From IMG/VR virus record IMGVR_UViG_3300046028_005224, positions 27,435-91,434 of that record: DNA of 64,000 bases. The stretch is one strand, 5' to 3'. Made by a program: the position numbers and the translations under genes. The notes beneath the pieces were generated by a model that made no database searches, was not told the origin of the DNA, and saw nothing but the letters and a program-made list of their open reading frames with translations. How positions within the stretch are numbered: position 1 is the stretch's first letter; the number at the start of each line of letters is the position of its first letter. Positions 1-7,579 of this stretch are shown here, one piece after another. The stretch is from a virus.

Positions 1-404
1 GGGTTATAAGTAAACTGATAATCTCCCGCAGCAAGTCCCGTGAATGTTACACCCTGCCAGGTATAACTATCCATTCCATATAATCTGGCAGGATCCCCAT
101 AAGGAATAAGATTAGTTCCATCAGACTGGAAATAGTTTGTACCAGAAATTAGTCCGTCTGGTGTTGTATTTTGGAGAAGTGTCCAGTTGACGGTTGTTGG
201 TGTAAATGCAGTTCCATTGACACCCTGTAAAGTCATAGAACCTTCTGTAAAGGTAGTTCCAGCGTGCCAAGAACCATACCAGAATGTTACTGTTCCGCCG
301 CTAGCACCAACATAACCGATAGAGTTGGTGTGAGATAATGCTGCTGTTGGCACTCCAAGAAGAAGCGCAGACGCTGCAGCAAGCGTCCTCGTAGCGTAAG
401 ACAT
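1..404 (-). CDS. Secreted protein of unknown function, partial (cut by left window edge)
   Basis: An open frame starts at ATG 404 and runs off the left edge without a stop, giving about 134 residues. The N-terminus looks like a type I signal peptide: a short basic start (MSYATR), a hydrophobic Ala/Leu stretch, and a likely cleavage site after an ALS motif near residue 24. The mature part is rich in Gly, Thr, Tyr and Trp, as in beta-rich secreted or fibre-like proteins. I do not recognise the family. A GATAAATA late box lies about 140 bases upstream and no sigma-70 promoter is obvious, so late expression is inferred. A signal peptide on a late phage protein is unusual, because virion proteins are normally assembled in the cytoplasm. 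Confidence 0.75.
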   Translation of the reverse strand, partial: MSYATRTLAAASALLLGVPTAALSHTNSIGYVGASGGTVTFWYGSWHAGTTFTEGSMTLQGVNGTAFTPTTVNWTLLQNTTPDGLISGTNYFQSDGTNLIPYGDPARLYGMDSYTWQGVTFTGLAAGDYQFTYN

Positions 405-544
405 ATAAAAGTCCTCTATGACTTAGTGTGTACTAAACGAAACAGACCGAAGTGTGTTTAAAAGTAAAGTATTCACCAAGTCCTAGAGGACTCGGACTAT
501 GTAGATTCAGATCAGAAGATCAAGAATCAGTAATGATTGTATTT

Positions 545-552
545 TATTTATC
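545..552 (-). promoter_or_regulatory. Late promoter box GATAAATA
   Basis: GATAAATA on the minus strand fits the T4-type late consensus NATAAATA. It overlaps the 3' end of the lysozyme gene and faces the secreted-protein gene starting at 404, leaving a leader of about 135 bases. The 404-547 gap also contains a small inverted repeat (AGTCCTCTAGGACT type) but no clear terminator. Confidence 0.5.
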
Positions 553-1213
553 CCTTCTTCCAGGCTTCACCTTCTGCCTTTCTTCTACGTGCCAAACCTG
601 CTTCTACATTTGAACCAGGATTGCGATAGAGGAATAGAGCATCGGGAACTAAGTCCCACTCTTTATTCTTCAGGCGTTTAGTAATAGTATTAAAGTTAGC
701 GCCACCGTAGAAACCAGCACCGAGATTATAAGCAAAGCTGAGAAGAGCCCCTCTTTTTCCATCTGACATTTCACTCCAATGTGGGATTTTGCGTAATGCT
801 GGAAGAAATTCCTTCTTGCATTGTTCAATCAAAAGTTCATCTGCTTCCTGTTGTGTAAGTGTATCGCCAAGTTTGAATGCTGAGCCATCCTTTTTGCGAG
901 TTGAACCCCAACCAATAGTAATTGGGAGACCTCCAGAAAGAGGATCAGGATATGCTTTTAGATGACATCCTTCAAACTCTTTAATTAACTTAATGCCCAT
1001 TTGTGGAACATCATCACCACCTGTTACTGGAGCTGCGGCAGCAGGGGCTGGCGCAGCACTAGTCTTTTTTCCTCTGTAGATCTCCGCCCAATCAACGTTG
1101 TCCTCAAGGAACTTGACTGGAAGATTATCTTCTAACCACTGAACTGCTTTGACATGGTTAGGATTCTTCTCCTCATAAAATTTGAAGAAGTTGTGAAGGT
1201 CGATTCTTGCCAT
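548..1213 (-). CDS. GH24 (T4-type) lysozyme with N-terminal DLHNFFKFY module
   Basis: A 221-residue peptidoglycan muramidase, started at the ATG giving MARIDLHNFF. Residues 1-47 form a small module (DLHNFFKFY...NHVKAVQWLEDNLP) that is also found at the start of the neighbouring C39 peptidase. An Ala/Pro-rich linker follows at about 51-65. The GH24 domain has the catalytic-glutamate region KEFEG (E81), a YPDP motif and TIGWG near 98-103. It lies 14 bases behind the peptidase gene and shares its late promoter at 1925-1932. It could act in host lysis or in cell-wall penetration as a virion enzyme. The shared N-terminal module suggests both enzymes dock to the same partner (inference). Confidence 0.88.
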   Translation of the reverse strand: MARIDLHNFFKFYEEKNPNHVKAVQWLEDNLPVKFLEDNVDWAEIYRGKKTSAAPAPAAAAPVTGGDDVPQMGIKLIKEFEGCHLKAYPDPLSGGLPITIGWGSTRKKDGSAFKLGDTLTQQEADELLIEQCKKEFLPALRKIPHWSEMSDGKRGALLSFAYNLGAGFYGGANFNTITKRLKNKEWDLVPDALFLYRNPGSNVEAGLARRRKAEGEAWKKG

Positions 1214-1227
1214 TGTTTGTTCTCCTA

Positions 1228-1899
1228 TCAATCGAAAATTCTGCCCCAACCATCGTTGCCACCTGGGCACCAGCGATGCTTAAGAACTGCTTTGGTGTAA
1301 ACGGTCTTTTTACCGTTAGTTACAGGACCAGTATAGTTATCATTTAGAGAACCATATGGATCGTTGACGTAGTATCCTTTACCGTCTGGTGTCTTACCGA
1401 TTACAACACACATGTGCCCACCAGTAGGTGCAGAAAGAGAACCCCTATGTAGGATACCAATAACAACAGGTTTCCCAGCATCGAGACTTTTATCAACGTC
1501 AGCAAAAGAAAGATTGTAACTAAAGTGTGACTTAACTCCATAACCTGCAAGTACCTTCGTTTGTACCGCATGGTCTGTAGTATCGCCAATCGCAAATACT
1601 TTCTTAACGTATTCGTCATCGCCTTTGATGCTACCTGGCTTGAGGAAAGCGAGGCACATAGCACACGATGAACTGTTACAAGTTCTATGTGCATCTCTAT
1701 AGTTGTCTACTTGGTTGAAGTATGGAACTGCTAGAACTGCTGGGGTTGGTGGCTTAGTTCTAAAAATTCCAATCCACTCGGTTTCTGCGTCATCCATGAA
1801 GTTAGCAGGTAGGTTGTCTTCCAACCATTGAACTGCTGCTACATGATTTGCATTACCATCATCATAAAATTTGAAAAAGTTATGAAGGTCTAGGGTCAT
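1228..1899 (-). CDS. C39-like (papain-fold) cysteine peptidase with DLHNFFKFY module
   Basis: This 223-residue protein has the same N-terminal module as the adjacent lysozyme (residues 3-35, DLHNFFKFY...HVAAVQWLEDNLP). A C39_2-type peptidase domain follows, with an FNQ motif (Q63), the likely nucleophile C79 in NSSSCAM, the catalytic His in GGHMCVVIG (H162) and an Asn/Asp pair in VNDPYG (179-180). The family cleaves peptides or amide bonds. Beside a muramidase, a peptidoglycan cross-link or stem peptide is a reasonable target, but this is inferred. A TATAAATA box 26 bases upstream marks it as late. Confidence 0.8.
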   Translation of the reverse strand: MTLDLHNFFKFYDDGNANHVAAVQWLEDNLPANFMDDAETEWIGIFRTKPPTPAVLAVPYFNQVDNYRDAHRTCNSSSCAMCLAFLKPGSIKGDDEYVKKVFAIGDTTDHAVQTKVLAGYGVKSHFSYNLSFADVDKSLDAGKPVVIGILHRGSLSAPTGGHMCVVIGKTPDGKGYYVNDPYGSLNDNYTGPVTNGKKTVYTKAVLKHRWCPGGNDGWGRIFD

Positions 1900-1924
1900 T
1901 TTTATTCTTACAACGACACCCAGG

Positions 1925-1932
1925 TATTTATA
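1925..1932 (-). promoter_or_regulatory. Late promoter box TATAAATA
   Basis: An exact T4 late consensus on the minus strand, 26 bases before the C39 peptidase start. It probably drives the peptidase-lysozyme pair through the gp55/gp45 late transcription machinery. Confidence 0.75.
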
Positions 1933-1935
1933 AAA

Positions 1936-2562
1936 TTAATGGATAGTCAAGTTTATTCTAGAATATCTTAAATCAGAAGTAGTGCTATGATTAGTTTTTC
2001 CCTCTGGCAGACTATTAAAACTCATACTCCAACGTTTATCGGTATGATTATTTTTTGTCCCATGGTGCAACCAGCTTGGAAAAACTAATAACAATCCTCG
2101 TTTGGGAGTATGGCACATGTGATATACATCTAACTCATTTTGAACCATTAATTGACTCAATCTCTTATCCACTGGATCTTTAAAGCATATATCACCACCA
2201 TCACCAAAATAAAAAACACCACTTAAAAATGAATTTGGATGATAATGTGTAGGATGATATCCATCCTTTAATGTTTTATTAACCCACATTTGAGTGAGTG
2301 AAAATTTTTCAGTATCAAAACCGTAAGCGGTTCTTATTTCTTCCAAACATAATTCAAAATATTCAACAATTCTTTTGTTCTCTACAGTTTTATGCAGCTG
2401 TTCATTTAAAGTCTGTTGAATGACTCCATCATCATTCATCATTTCTTTTTCTATATTTTTTTCTACTTGATTTACAATGTCTTCTGCGTCAGAAATTCCT
2501 GATTCAAAAATATTAAACACAAAAACAGGTGTTGGAAAAACAGTATGAAGTTGATGATGCAT
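1936..2562 (-). CDS. 2OG-Fe(II) oxygenase family protein
   Basis: A 208-residue protein of the putative 2OG-Fe(II) oxygenase type common in cyanophages. It begins with the family's typical F-P-T-P-V strand (TVFPTPVFVF). The metal and cosubstrate core is visible as HPTHYHPNSFLSGVFYF (HxH/HxD region), VFPSWLHHGT (distal His) and DKRWSMSFN (Arg for 2-oxoglutarate). The family hydroxylates proteins or small molecules; the substrate is unknown. It stands alone between the hli operon and the late peptidase/lysozyme pair. Confidence 0.82.
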   Translation of the reverse strand: MHHQLHTVFPTPVFVFNIFESGISDAEDIVNQVEKNIEKEMMNDDGVIQQTLNEQLHKTVENKRIVEYFELCLEEIRTAYGFDTEKFSLTQMWVNKTLKDGYHPTHYHPNSFLSGVFYFGDGGDICFKDPVDKRLSQLMVQNELDVYHMCHTPKRGLLLVFPSWLHHGTKNNHTDKRWSMSFNSLPEGKTNHSTTSDLRYSRINLTIH

Positions 2563-2588
2563 AACGATTAATAATACTATGGTATATA

Positions 2589-2753
2589 TTATCTTCCATA
2601 TTCTTCTATTTTATCTAAAACTTTATTAAGGTATTGATGTGCTAACCATTTAGGATCATGTCCCAATTTATTCATCCACTCACTATCTAAATCTCTTTTA
2701 AGTTTAAGAACCTCACATCGTATAATATCTTTAGTCAATTCTCCGCTTGGCAT
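2589..2753 (-). CDS. Small conserved-looking protein, 54 aa
   Basis: The start is taken at ATG 2753 (MPSGELTKDI); an upstream extension would read through the hli terminator. The product is charged and mostly helical (KLKRDLDSEWMNKLGHDPKWLAHQ) with no membrane segment. I do not recognise a family. It lies just behind the hli terminator. Confidence 0.6.
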   Translation of the reverse strand: MPSGELTKDIIRCEVLKLKRDLDSEWMNKLGHDPKWLAHQYLNKVLDKIEEYGR

Positions 2754-2760
2754 AATACTA

Positions 2761-2795
2761 AAAAAAAAACTCTGCCCTGTATTTAGGGCAGAGTT
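2761..2795 (-). terminator. Rho-independent terminator of the hli operon
   Basis: On the minus strand a stem AACTCTGCCCT / AGGGCAGAGTT with a short loop is followed by about nine T residues. It ends the hli operon just before the small gene at 2753. Confidence 0.9.
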
Positions 2796-2815
2796 AAAGA
2801 ACATTAAGTCTTACA

Positions 2816-2935
2816 TCAAAAGATGCCAGGAATGATTTGTCCAGTAGTAAGATAAGCACCAACACCAGCAACAAAACCAATCATTGCCAGACGTGCATTG
2901 AGGATCTCTGCCTCAGGAGTGAATCCGAATTTCAT
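2816..2935 (-). CDS. hli: High-light-inducible protein, short form (39 aa)
   Basis: A 39-residue single-helix chlorophyll-binding protein. The helix carries the Hli core EAEILNARLAMIGFVAG followed by YLTTGQ, with the Glu, Asn and Arg residues used for chlorophyll binding and helix pairing. It starts at ATG 2935 behind a good ribosome site (AAGGAG). Hli proteins protect photosystem II and chlorophyll assembly under light stress, and cyanophages carry them to keep photosynthesis running during infection. It is the last gene of a three-gene operon. Confidence 0.9.
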   Translation of the reverse strand: MKFGFTPEAEILNARLAMIGFVAGVGAYLTTGQIIPGIF

Positions 2936-2946
2936 AAGTTTTCTCC

Positions 2947-3033
2947 TTAGTAAGTTTCAGCAAGTTGCTCTACAGCATAGCATAGAGTAACAAAAAAAGC
3001 AATAGAGGTTGCAGTAAAAACAACTTCAGTCAT
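2947..3033 (-). CDS. Very small single-span membrane protein between two hli genes (28 aa)
   Basis: An ORF of 28 residues (MTEVVFTATSIAFFVTLCYA plus eight more) whose ATG overlaps the stop of the upstream hli gene as TGATG, a sign of translational coupling. Residues 4-20 form one hydrophobic helix, and the C-terminus is acidic. Its size and topology recall small photosystem or cytochrome subunits, but I cannot match it to a named one. Its place between two hli genes suggests a role in thylakoid membranes (inference). Confidence 0.6.
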   Translation of the reverse strand: MTEVVFTATSIAFFVTLCYAVEQLAETY

Positions 3034-3227
3034 CAGAAGATGCCGAAGAAGAGCTTGCCAGTGCCGAGATAAGAAATGAGACCAGCAACAATACCGACCA
3101 TAGCCCAGCGTCCATTATACTTCTCCTTTACTTGGTTGGGAGTGTCCATGCCATAGTTTTCATAGTACATGGTAGGCTCTTTGGCAAACATGTTTTGTTG
3201 ACCACGATCATTAGTTGTTACCGTCAT
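3033..3227 (-). CDS. hli: High-light-inducible protein (64 aa)
   Basis: A 64-residue Hli/Scp protein. The C-terminal half has the chlorophyll-binding helix KEKYNGRWAMVGIVAG followed by GTGKLFFGIF. The N-terminal part is hydrophilic. The first gene of the hli operon, it follows a perfect sigma-70 promoter at 3255-3283 with a leader of about 20 bases, so early expression is likely. No clear ribosome site precedes ATG 3227, and an internal Met at residue 13 is an alternative start. Confidence 0.92.
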   Translation of the reverse strand: MTVTTNDRGQQNMFAKEPTMYYENYGMDTPNQVKEKYNGRWAMVGIVAGLISYLGTGKLFFGIF

Positions 3228-3254
3228 TTAAGATTTGTAAAGAACTGTTACACA

Positions 3255-3283
3255 ATTATATAGCAAAAATAAAGGGCTGTCAA
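3255..3283 (-). promoter_or_regulatory. Sigma-70 promoter of the hli operon, -35 in a terminator loop
   Basis: Minus strand TTGACA (3278-3283), 17-base spacer, TATAAT (3255-3260): a perfect consensus. The -35 hexamer lies in the loop of the terminator hairpin of the glycan cluster, and the terminator's T-rich tract forms the spacer. Confidence 0.85.
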
Positions 3284-3288
3284 GCCCC
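3264..3288 (-). terminator. Terminator of the glycan gene cluster
   Basis: On the minus strand GGGCT-TGAC-AGCCC followed by TTTATTTTT. It lies downstream of the GT25 gene and overlaps the hli promoter. Confidence 0.75.
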
Positions 3289-3325
3289 CTTGTTATGAAA
3301 TACTGACTTTAATAAGTATAAATGC

Positions 3326-4084
3326 TTACAGATTATTGAATTCAAAGTCGAAGAATTGATGAATTTCCATTTTATTAGATTCATTTTGCCACCAAGAAAT
3401 AAGTCCGTCACGACTTCCTTTATGGAAAACATCAACATGTTCAGGATGAATCGTAGATCCAAGATCTAGTTTATACAGAAATACTGGGATAGCATAAGTT
3501 TTTCCTGCGTTGTAGATTAGATCGTCAGCAACAGCTCTAGGTCTAACGCCATTGTCAAGCTTATACTTTTCTCCACGAACATGCAGTGCCATAAGCTTTT
3601 CAGCATAGCGTCGATTGATCATGTATGCTGCTGTAGAAAAATCATCCACAAGTCTTGGATGAAGATTACCAAGAAGTTTACGAGGATTAATAACTGCAAG
3701 CTGCACCACATCCCAATCATAAGGAATGTAAGAATAAAACTCCTTCCAAGTGAAGGGCCAATACTTTACAGTCTCCAGATCCAAATCATCTTCACAGAAA
3801 ATAGCATGGTCGGTATCAGAAGTTTCCAACCAATGCTTCATTCCTTTAAGGTGAGAAGTGACGCAACCCACTTCGCCAGACGAAATCTCTGGATATCTCC
3901 CAATGAGTATATGGCTAAGATCATCATCCCGACCATCGTAAGCAGAAATTCTTTCATAATTTGTGACTTGCCAGTAAGCAAATTGGTCTTCAATGTTTTT
4001 TCTTCTTTCTGGTTGCCCATCTAGATTCAGATAATAGATTGGACATATACCATTTAATTTATAAGCAGATTTATTTGTATCCAT
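3326..4084 (-). CDS. GT25-family glycosyltransferase
   Basis: A 252-residue GT25 (LPS glycosyltransferase) enzyme, last gene of the glycan cluster. The N-terminal strand YYLNLDGQPERR is the family signature. It is followed by GEVGCVTSHLKG and a metal-binding acidic motif CEDDLDL near 120. Bacterial members transfer galactose or glucose to LPS core or similar acceptors. The start overlaps the end of the upstream GT4 gene by 14 bases, so the two are probably translated together. Confidence 0.85.
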   Translation of the reverse strand: MDTNKSAYKLNGICPIYYLNLDGQPERRKNIEDQFAYWQVTNYERISAYDGRDDDLSHILIGRYPEISSGEVGCVTSHLKGMKHWLETSDTDHAIFCEDDLDLETVKYWPFTWKEFYSYIPYDWDVVQLAVINPRKLLGNLHPRLVDDFSTAAYMINRRYAEKLMALHVRGEKYKLDNGVRPRAVADDLIYNAGKTYAIPVFLYKLDLGSTIHPEHVDVFHKGSRDGLISWWQNESNKMEIHQFFDFEFNNL

Positions 4085-5021
4085 TGATAATTTCAGTCAC
4101 ACTAGGAATGTAATGTTTTTTAATGACCTTGATCCAATCAAAGTTCTTTGAGTATTCTAGTATATCTTTGCGATGTTGTAAAGAGTACTCACGGTTTTCT
4201 ATGATCTTTTGCTCAACATATTCTACATCTGTCACTTTGTCTTCTGGAATTACAGTGATGAATTCCTTAGTTGTATCTAAATTAGCTTTACCCCATTCAC
4301 AAACAACTACTCCAAGTCCTGCAGTCAAAGCTTCCATACAAACCAGTGGATGTGCTTCGCCATCAGACAGTAATACAAGATTACCATATTGAGTTAAATC
4401 TCGATGTAAGGTTTCCTTGTCCCACTCACCTAAGTAATTTTTGTTTGGATTAAATCTAGAGTCTGCAATATTGCCAGCAAACCAAAGACTATCAATAGAT
4501 TGAAAAAGATGCTGACGCTTACGATAATCAACCTTAGCAAGGTAAATGCTGCGATCTGCAAACTCTGGAGTATCAGTGTAATTAAACGCTTCCGAATTGA
4601 CACCATTTGGAGTTACAAATAATTGCTCTGGCGGAATGCCTAACATTACTTGATAAATTTTGGCAATGCCATCAGACAAACAAAAAATGTTTGGCTTGAC
4701 TTCACCAAATGCATTGAAAATATTTACATATCCATTGAACATTTGTGGACGTTCTAGATATCCAAAGTGGCTTGTAATTGCTTTTGGATATTGAATATAA
4801 GGATAAATTGGAATAAATTCATCATAATGTACATGTACAAAATCTGGACGAAAGCCATTGATTTCATCAATGATCTGTCGAGCATCTTTTGTGTTTACAA
4901 TTTGTACTTCATGTCCAAGTCTTTCTAATGCATTTTTTGTATCCCATATTAGGATTTCAACTGCCCCCCAACCTGTTGGTGGAATGGGCATAATCCCTGG
5001 GCCTACGAGAGTGATTTTCAT
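4071..5021 (-). CDS. GT4-like glycosyltransferase (GT-B fold)
   Basis: A 316-residue glycosyltransferase. The N-terminus has the GT4 start KITLVGPGIMPIPPTGWGAVE, cut here to its key part PPTGWGG-like PPTGWGAVE, which closes over the acceptor site. A nucleotide-binding half follows with TPNGVNSEAF near 138 and the C-terminal LLLSDGEAHPLVCMEALTAG motif containing the E-x7-E-type pair. Members use NDP-sugars to extend cell-surface glycans. It is shorter than the usual 350-400 residues. Confidence 0.82.
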   Translation of the reverse strand: MKITLVGPGIMPIPPTGWGAVEILIWDTKNALERLGHEVQIVNTKDARQIIDEINGFRPDFVHVHYDEFIPIYPYIQYPKAITSHFGYLERPQMFNGYVNIFNAFGEVKPNIFCLSDGIAKIYQVMLGIPPEQLFVTPNGVNSEAFNYTDTPEFADRSIYLAKVDYRKRQHLFQSIDSLWFAGNIADSRFNPNKNYLGEWDKETLHRDLTQYGNLVLLSDGEAHPLVCMEALTAGLGVVVCEWGKANLDTTKEFITVIPEDKVTDVEYVEQKIIENREYSLQHRKDILEYSKNFDWIKVIKKHYIPSVTEIINGYK

Positions 5022-5025
5022 AAGT

Positions 5026-5781
5026 TTACCAAGTTGGGCCTTTACAATCTACCCCACGAACAAGACGTAGTGGTAGGAGAATTCTAACTAAATCGTTTTG
5101 ACTGTAGTATCGGTTATAGCACGAATACTTAAATGCTTCGGCAACGGGAGCCCAACATTCATCTAAGTTAACCAATCCATCCATTGTATGAGTATAAGCA
5201 TTTAAAAATTTCTTATATCTTCTTCCAAATATAAATCCCAAATCAGGAAAATGTGGAGAATGTGATGAAAGATAAAACTTATTATTATGTAATTCGTACA
5301 GATCTGGATAATCCCAAATATTTATGTCAGTGCGAATAGTGATAATGAAGTCATATGTATAATCTAATTTTGTTAGAAGCTTCCCTACCTGCTCTATAGA
5401 ATATAACTGGGATAGTTGATTGTGAAAGTTTTTGTTATGAAATCTTTCCGAATCAAACTTCTGTTCAATTTGAGAAAACATTTTTTCATTCTCAAATTGT
5501 TTTGGTTTTTCAGTAATTAAATGATGGGGTTTCCATTTCTCAATAAATCGGTTCAAATCATAGCGATCCTTGGGACATTTTTCCATCTGAAGCCATGTGG
5601 AAAATTCCCAATCGGATGATACATGAGATCGATCCCATTGCTGAGCATCATCTTCATCCCACCAAAGGTGGGCATAGATGTCGGTATCATATCGATCAAA
5701 AATAAATTTTTTATGTGACTCATAGCAATAAGGATTTGCTGTGAATCTTGGCTGCCCGTAATACAAACATGCTACTTTCAT
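5026..5781 (-). CDS. GQPR-type putative glycosyltransferase, copy 1
   Basis: A 251-residue protein of a family recognised here by its start VACLYYGQPRF, the central SQLYSIEQVGKLL segment and an RTDINIWD motif near 160 that could serve as the metal site. Two further members lie at 6842-7579 and 8961-9617, so this is an in-cluster paralogue family. Related proteins in phages and bacteria occur in surface-polysaccharide loci; glycosyl transfer is inferred from context. Its start overlaps the preceding GDPD-like gene by four bases. Confidence 0.68.
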   Translation of the reverse strand: MKVACLYYGQPRFTANPYCYESHKKFIFDRYDTDIYAHLWWDEDDAQQWDRSHVSSDWEFSTWLQMEKCPKDRYDLNRFIEKWKPHHLITEKPKQFENEKMFSQIEQKFDSERFHNKNFHNQLSQLYSIEQVGKLLTKLDYTYDFIITIRTDINIWDYPDLYELHNNKFYLSSHSPHFPDLGFIFGRRYKKFLNAYTHTMDGLVNLDECWAPVAEAFKYSCYNRYYSQNDLVRILLPLRLVRGVDCKGPTW

Positions 5782-6236
5782 TTGAGTTTCTCAACGTAAT
5801 CACTACAGATACCGTAACAATTTAAAGCCTTTAGATCTCCAATATCATTTACAACCCATTCTGGCATTACAACTACTGACATTGGTGTAACAGATTTTCC
5901 AGGATAAGTCCAAATATAATTTTTACTTGTCAAAGTATGGTCATCATTTTGATGCCAAAAGAAATTGAATCCTCCTGTACCATAAGTAAATTGATATAAT
6001 GCTTGTATATTCTTACAATGAATCCAAAGATTATCTCTTCGTCCACCTAACCAATACCAATTAACTTCATAGGTAGGTTCATCATGACCTAATAATATTT
6101 TTTCAGTTTTTGTATTATACCATGCATCAATTTCTACATCATATCCTTGAGAAATAGCTTCATCAATGTAATCTGGACTATTTTCTCTTTCGGAAATAAT
6201 TCCAGATACATTACCTCGATGTGCAATAAGTTTCAT
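5778..6236 (-). CDS. Short GDPD-like (glycerophosphodiester phosphodiesterase) domain protein
   Basis: A 152-residue protein with the start of a GDPD TIM barrel: IAHRGN at 4-9, ENSPDYIDEAISQGYDVEIDAW near 23-44 (partly quoted) and LLGHDEPTY, holding the usual catalytic His and metal-binding Glu/Asp residues. GDPD enzymes hydrolyse glycerophosphodiesters. At 152 residues it is much shorter than the usual 240-300. Here it may trim a glycerophosphate substituent or act on a phosphorylated sugar intermediate (inference). Confidence 0.7.
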   Translation of the reverse strand: MKLIAHRGNVSGIISERENSPDYIDEAISQGYDVEIDAWYNTKTEKILLGHDEPTYEVNWYWLGGRRDNLWIHCKNIQALYQFTYGTGGFNFFWHQNDDHTLTSKNYIWTYPGKSVTPMSVVVMPEWVVNDIGDLKALNCYGICSDYVEKLK

Positions 6237-6840
6237 TTTCTTTAAATGTTGTTCGCGTTAATTGATCAAAACTAGAAACTTCATAAACAAAAGCTCCACT
6301 TGCATAAGCTGCTTGCTTTCCAACTTCACTATCTTCAAATATTAAAGTATTTTCTGGAAGAACATTAAAATATTTCATAGCACTAAAATATATTTCTGGA
6401 TCTGGTTTAGGAGTAACAGATTGAGCACTAAGAATTAAATCTACATATTCTTCAACTTTTAATTTAGAAACTACTTTATCTAAAAAACTATACCTAGCAT
6501 TAGATGCTAGGGCAATTTTAAGATTATTTTCCTTTAAATTTTTAAACAGTGGTCTTATTTCATTATTAACCACAATGTTTTTTTCAAATAATTCACATGC
6601 ATATTCATCTTTAAGATCCCAGATAAAATCAATAGCATCTTTGTTAATTTTCCCTTGCTCAGCTAGAAGATTTAATTTTTGTCTGGTAGGAATTGTCCCA
6701 AAATTTTCATCCTCTTCTCTAGTATAAAGATACCCATAATCTTTTAGAGCAAGCATAGTTGCAGGATAGTGGAGGAGTCTACTGTTAACTAAGACTCCAT
6801 CTACGTCAAATACACAAAGTTTGATTTTATCAAAATTCAT
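6211..6840 (-). CDS. HAD-superfamily phosphatase
   Basis: A 209-residue HAD hydrolase. Motif I is CVFDVDGVLVNS with nucleophile Asp and acid/base Asp. Motif II is ALASNA near 113. Motif III/IV is KPDPEIYFSAMKYF followed by IFEDSEVG. It resembles beta-phosphoglucomutase or phosphoglycolate phosphatase types, and also the HAD half of the fusion gene at 7579-8964. A sugar phosphate substrate is likely given the cluster. It overlaps the GDPD-like gene by 26 bases. Confidence 0.82.
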   Translation of the reverse strand: MNFDKIKLCVFDVDGVLVNSRLLHYPATMLALKDYGYLYTREEDENFGTIPTRQKLNLLAEQGKINKDAIDFIWDLKDEYACELFEKNIVVNNEIRPLFKNLKENNLKIALASNARYSFLDKVVSKLKVEEYVDLILSAQSVTPKPDPEIYFSAMKYFNVLPENTLIFEDSEVGKQAAYASGAFVYEVSSFDQLTRTTFKENETYCTSR

Positions 6841-6841
6841 T

Positions 6842-7579
6842 CTAACCTCTTACGGCATGTGCATTCATTGGGCAAGGTGCTAAATCACTATGACTATATC
6901 GTCTAAGGAAAGAACCCATTTTAAATGCTTCTGGAGAAGGTTCCCAAATACCTTCATAGACATGATCAACATCATCAAATGCATTCTTTGCCCAACCCAA
7001 ATACTTTGTTCCAAAGAATTGAATCGTATCTGGAAATCTTGGATGATGACCAGGAAGATAGAACTTGCTTGGATCACATTCTTCAAGATTTGGGAAGTTT
7101 TCTAAGATTGTATCATATCTCGCAAGAATAATCCACTCGTAAGATTGATTTGTTTCTGGTGCTCTACGATAAGCATCAAAGATTTCAGCCACTCTTTTAA
7201 TGGAGTATAGCTGAGACATAATGTTACTGTAGTTATGATGATTCCAATGTCCTTCTGGATGACGATCTGTGTATCTTGCATCTACCCACTCAAGTGCATT
7301 TGGTGGAAGTTCAAATCTTACAGGCTCATCGTGCATTAAAATTAGAGGACTGTATTTTTCACAAATTAATTCTAATGCATTCTCTGGGATTGGACATTGT
7401 TTAATTTTAGACCAAGTGGAATATTCATACTCCTTTGCCCAATCTTTTTTTTCTTCCCACCATGTATGACCAAAAACATCTACGTCATAACGTGATAAGA
7501 TACTTTCTTTATACACTCGTTCAATTTCTGGATTGTCAATAAAACGAGGTTGCCCAAAAAATAACAGAGCTACTTTCAT
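6842..7579 (-). CDS. GQPR-type putative glycosyltransferase, copy 2
   Basis: A 245-residue paralogue of the protein at 5026-5781. Shared landmarks are the start VALLFFGQPRFID, the DVFGHTWW segment, SQLYSIKRVAEIF and an ARYDT motif near 156, followed by FYLPGHHPRFPD. It overlaps the HAD-nucleotidyltransferase fusion by one base. Substrate unknown; sugar transfer is inferred from neighbours. Confidence 0.68.
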   Translation of the reverse strand: MKVALLFFGQPRFIDNPEIERVYKESILSRYDVDVFGHTWWEEKKDWAKEYEYSTWSKIKQCPIPENALELICEKYSPLILMHDEPVRFELPPNALEWVDARYTDRHPEGHWNHHNYSNIMSQLYSIKRVAEIFDAYRRAPETNQSYEWIILARYDTILENFPNLEECDPSKFYLPGHHPRFPDTIQFFGTKYLGWAKNAFDDVDHVYEGIWEPSPEAFKMGSFLRRYSHSDLAPCPMNAHAVRG

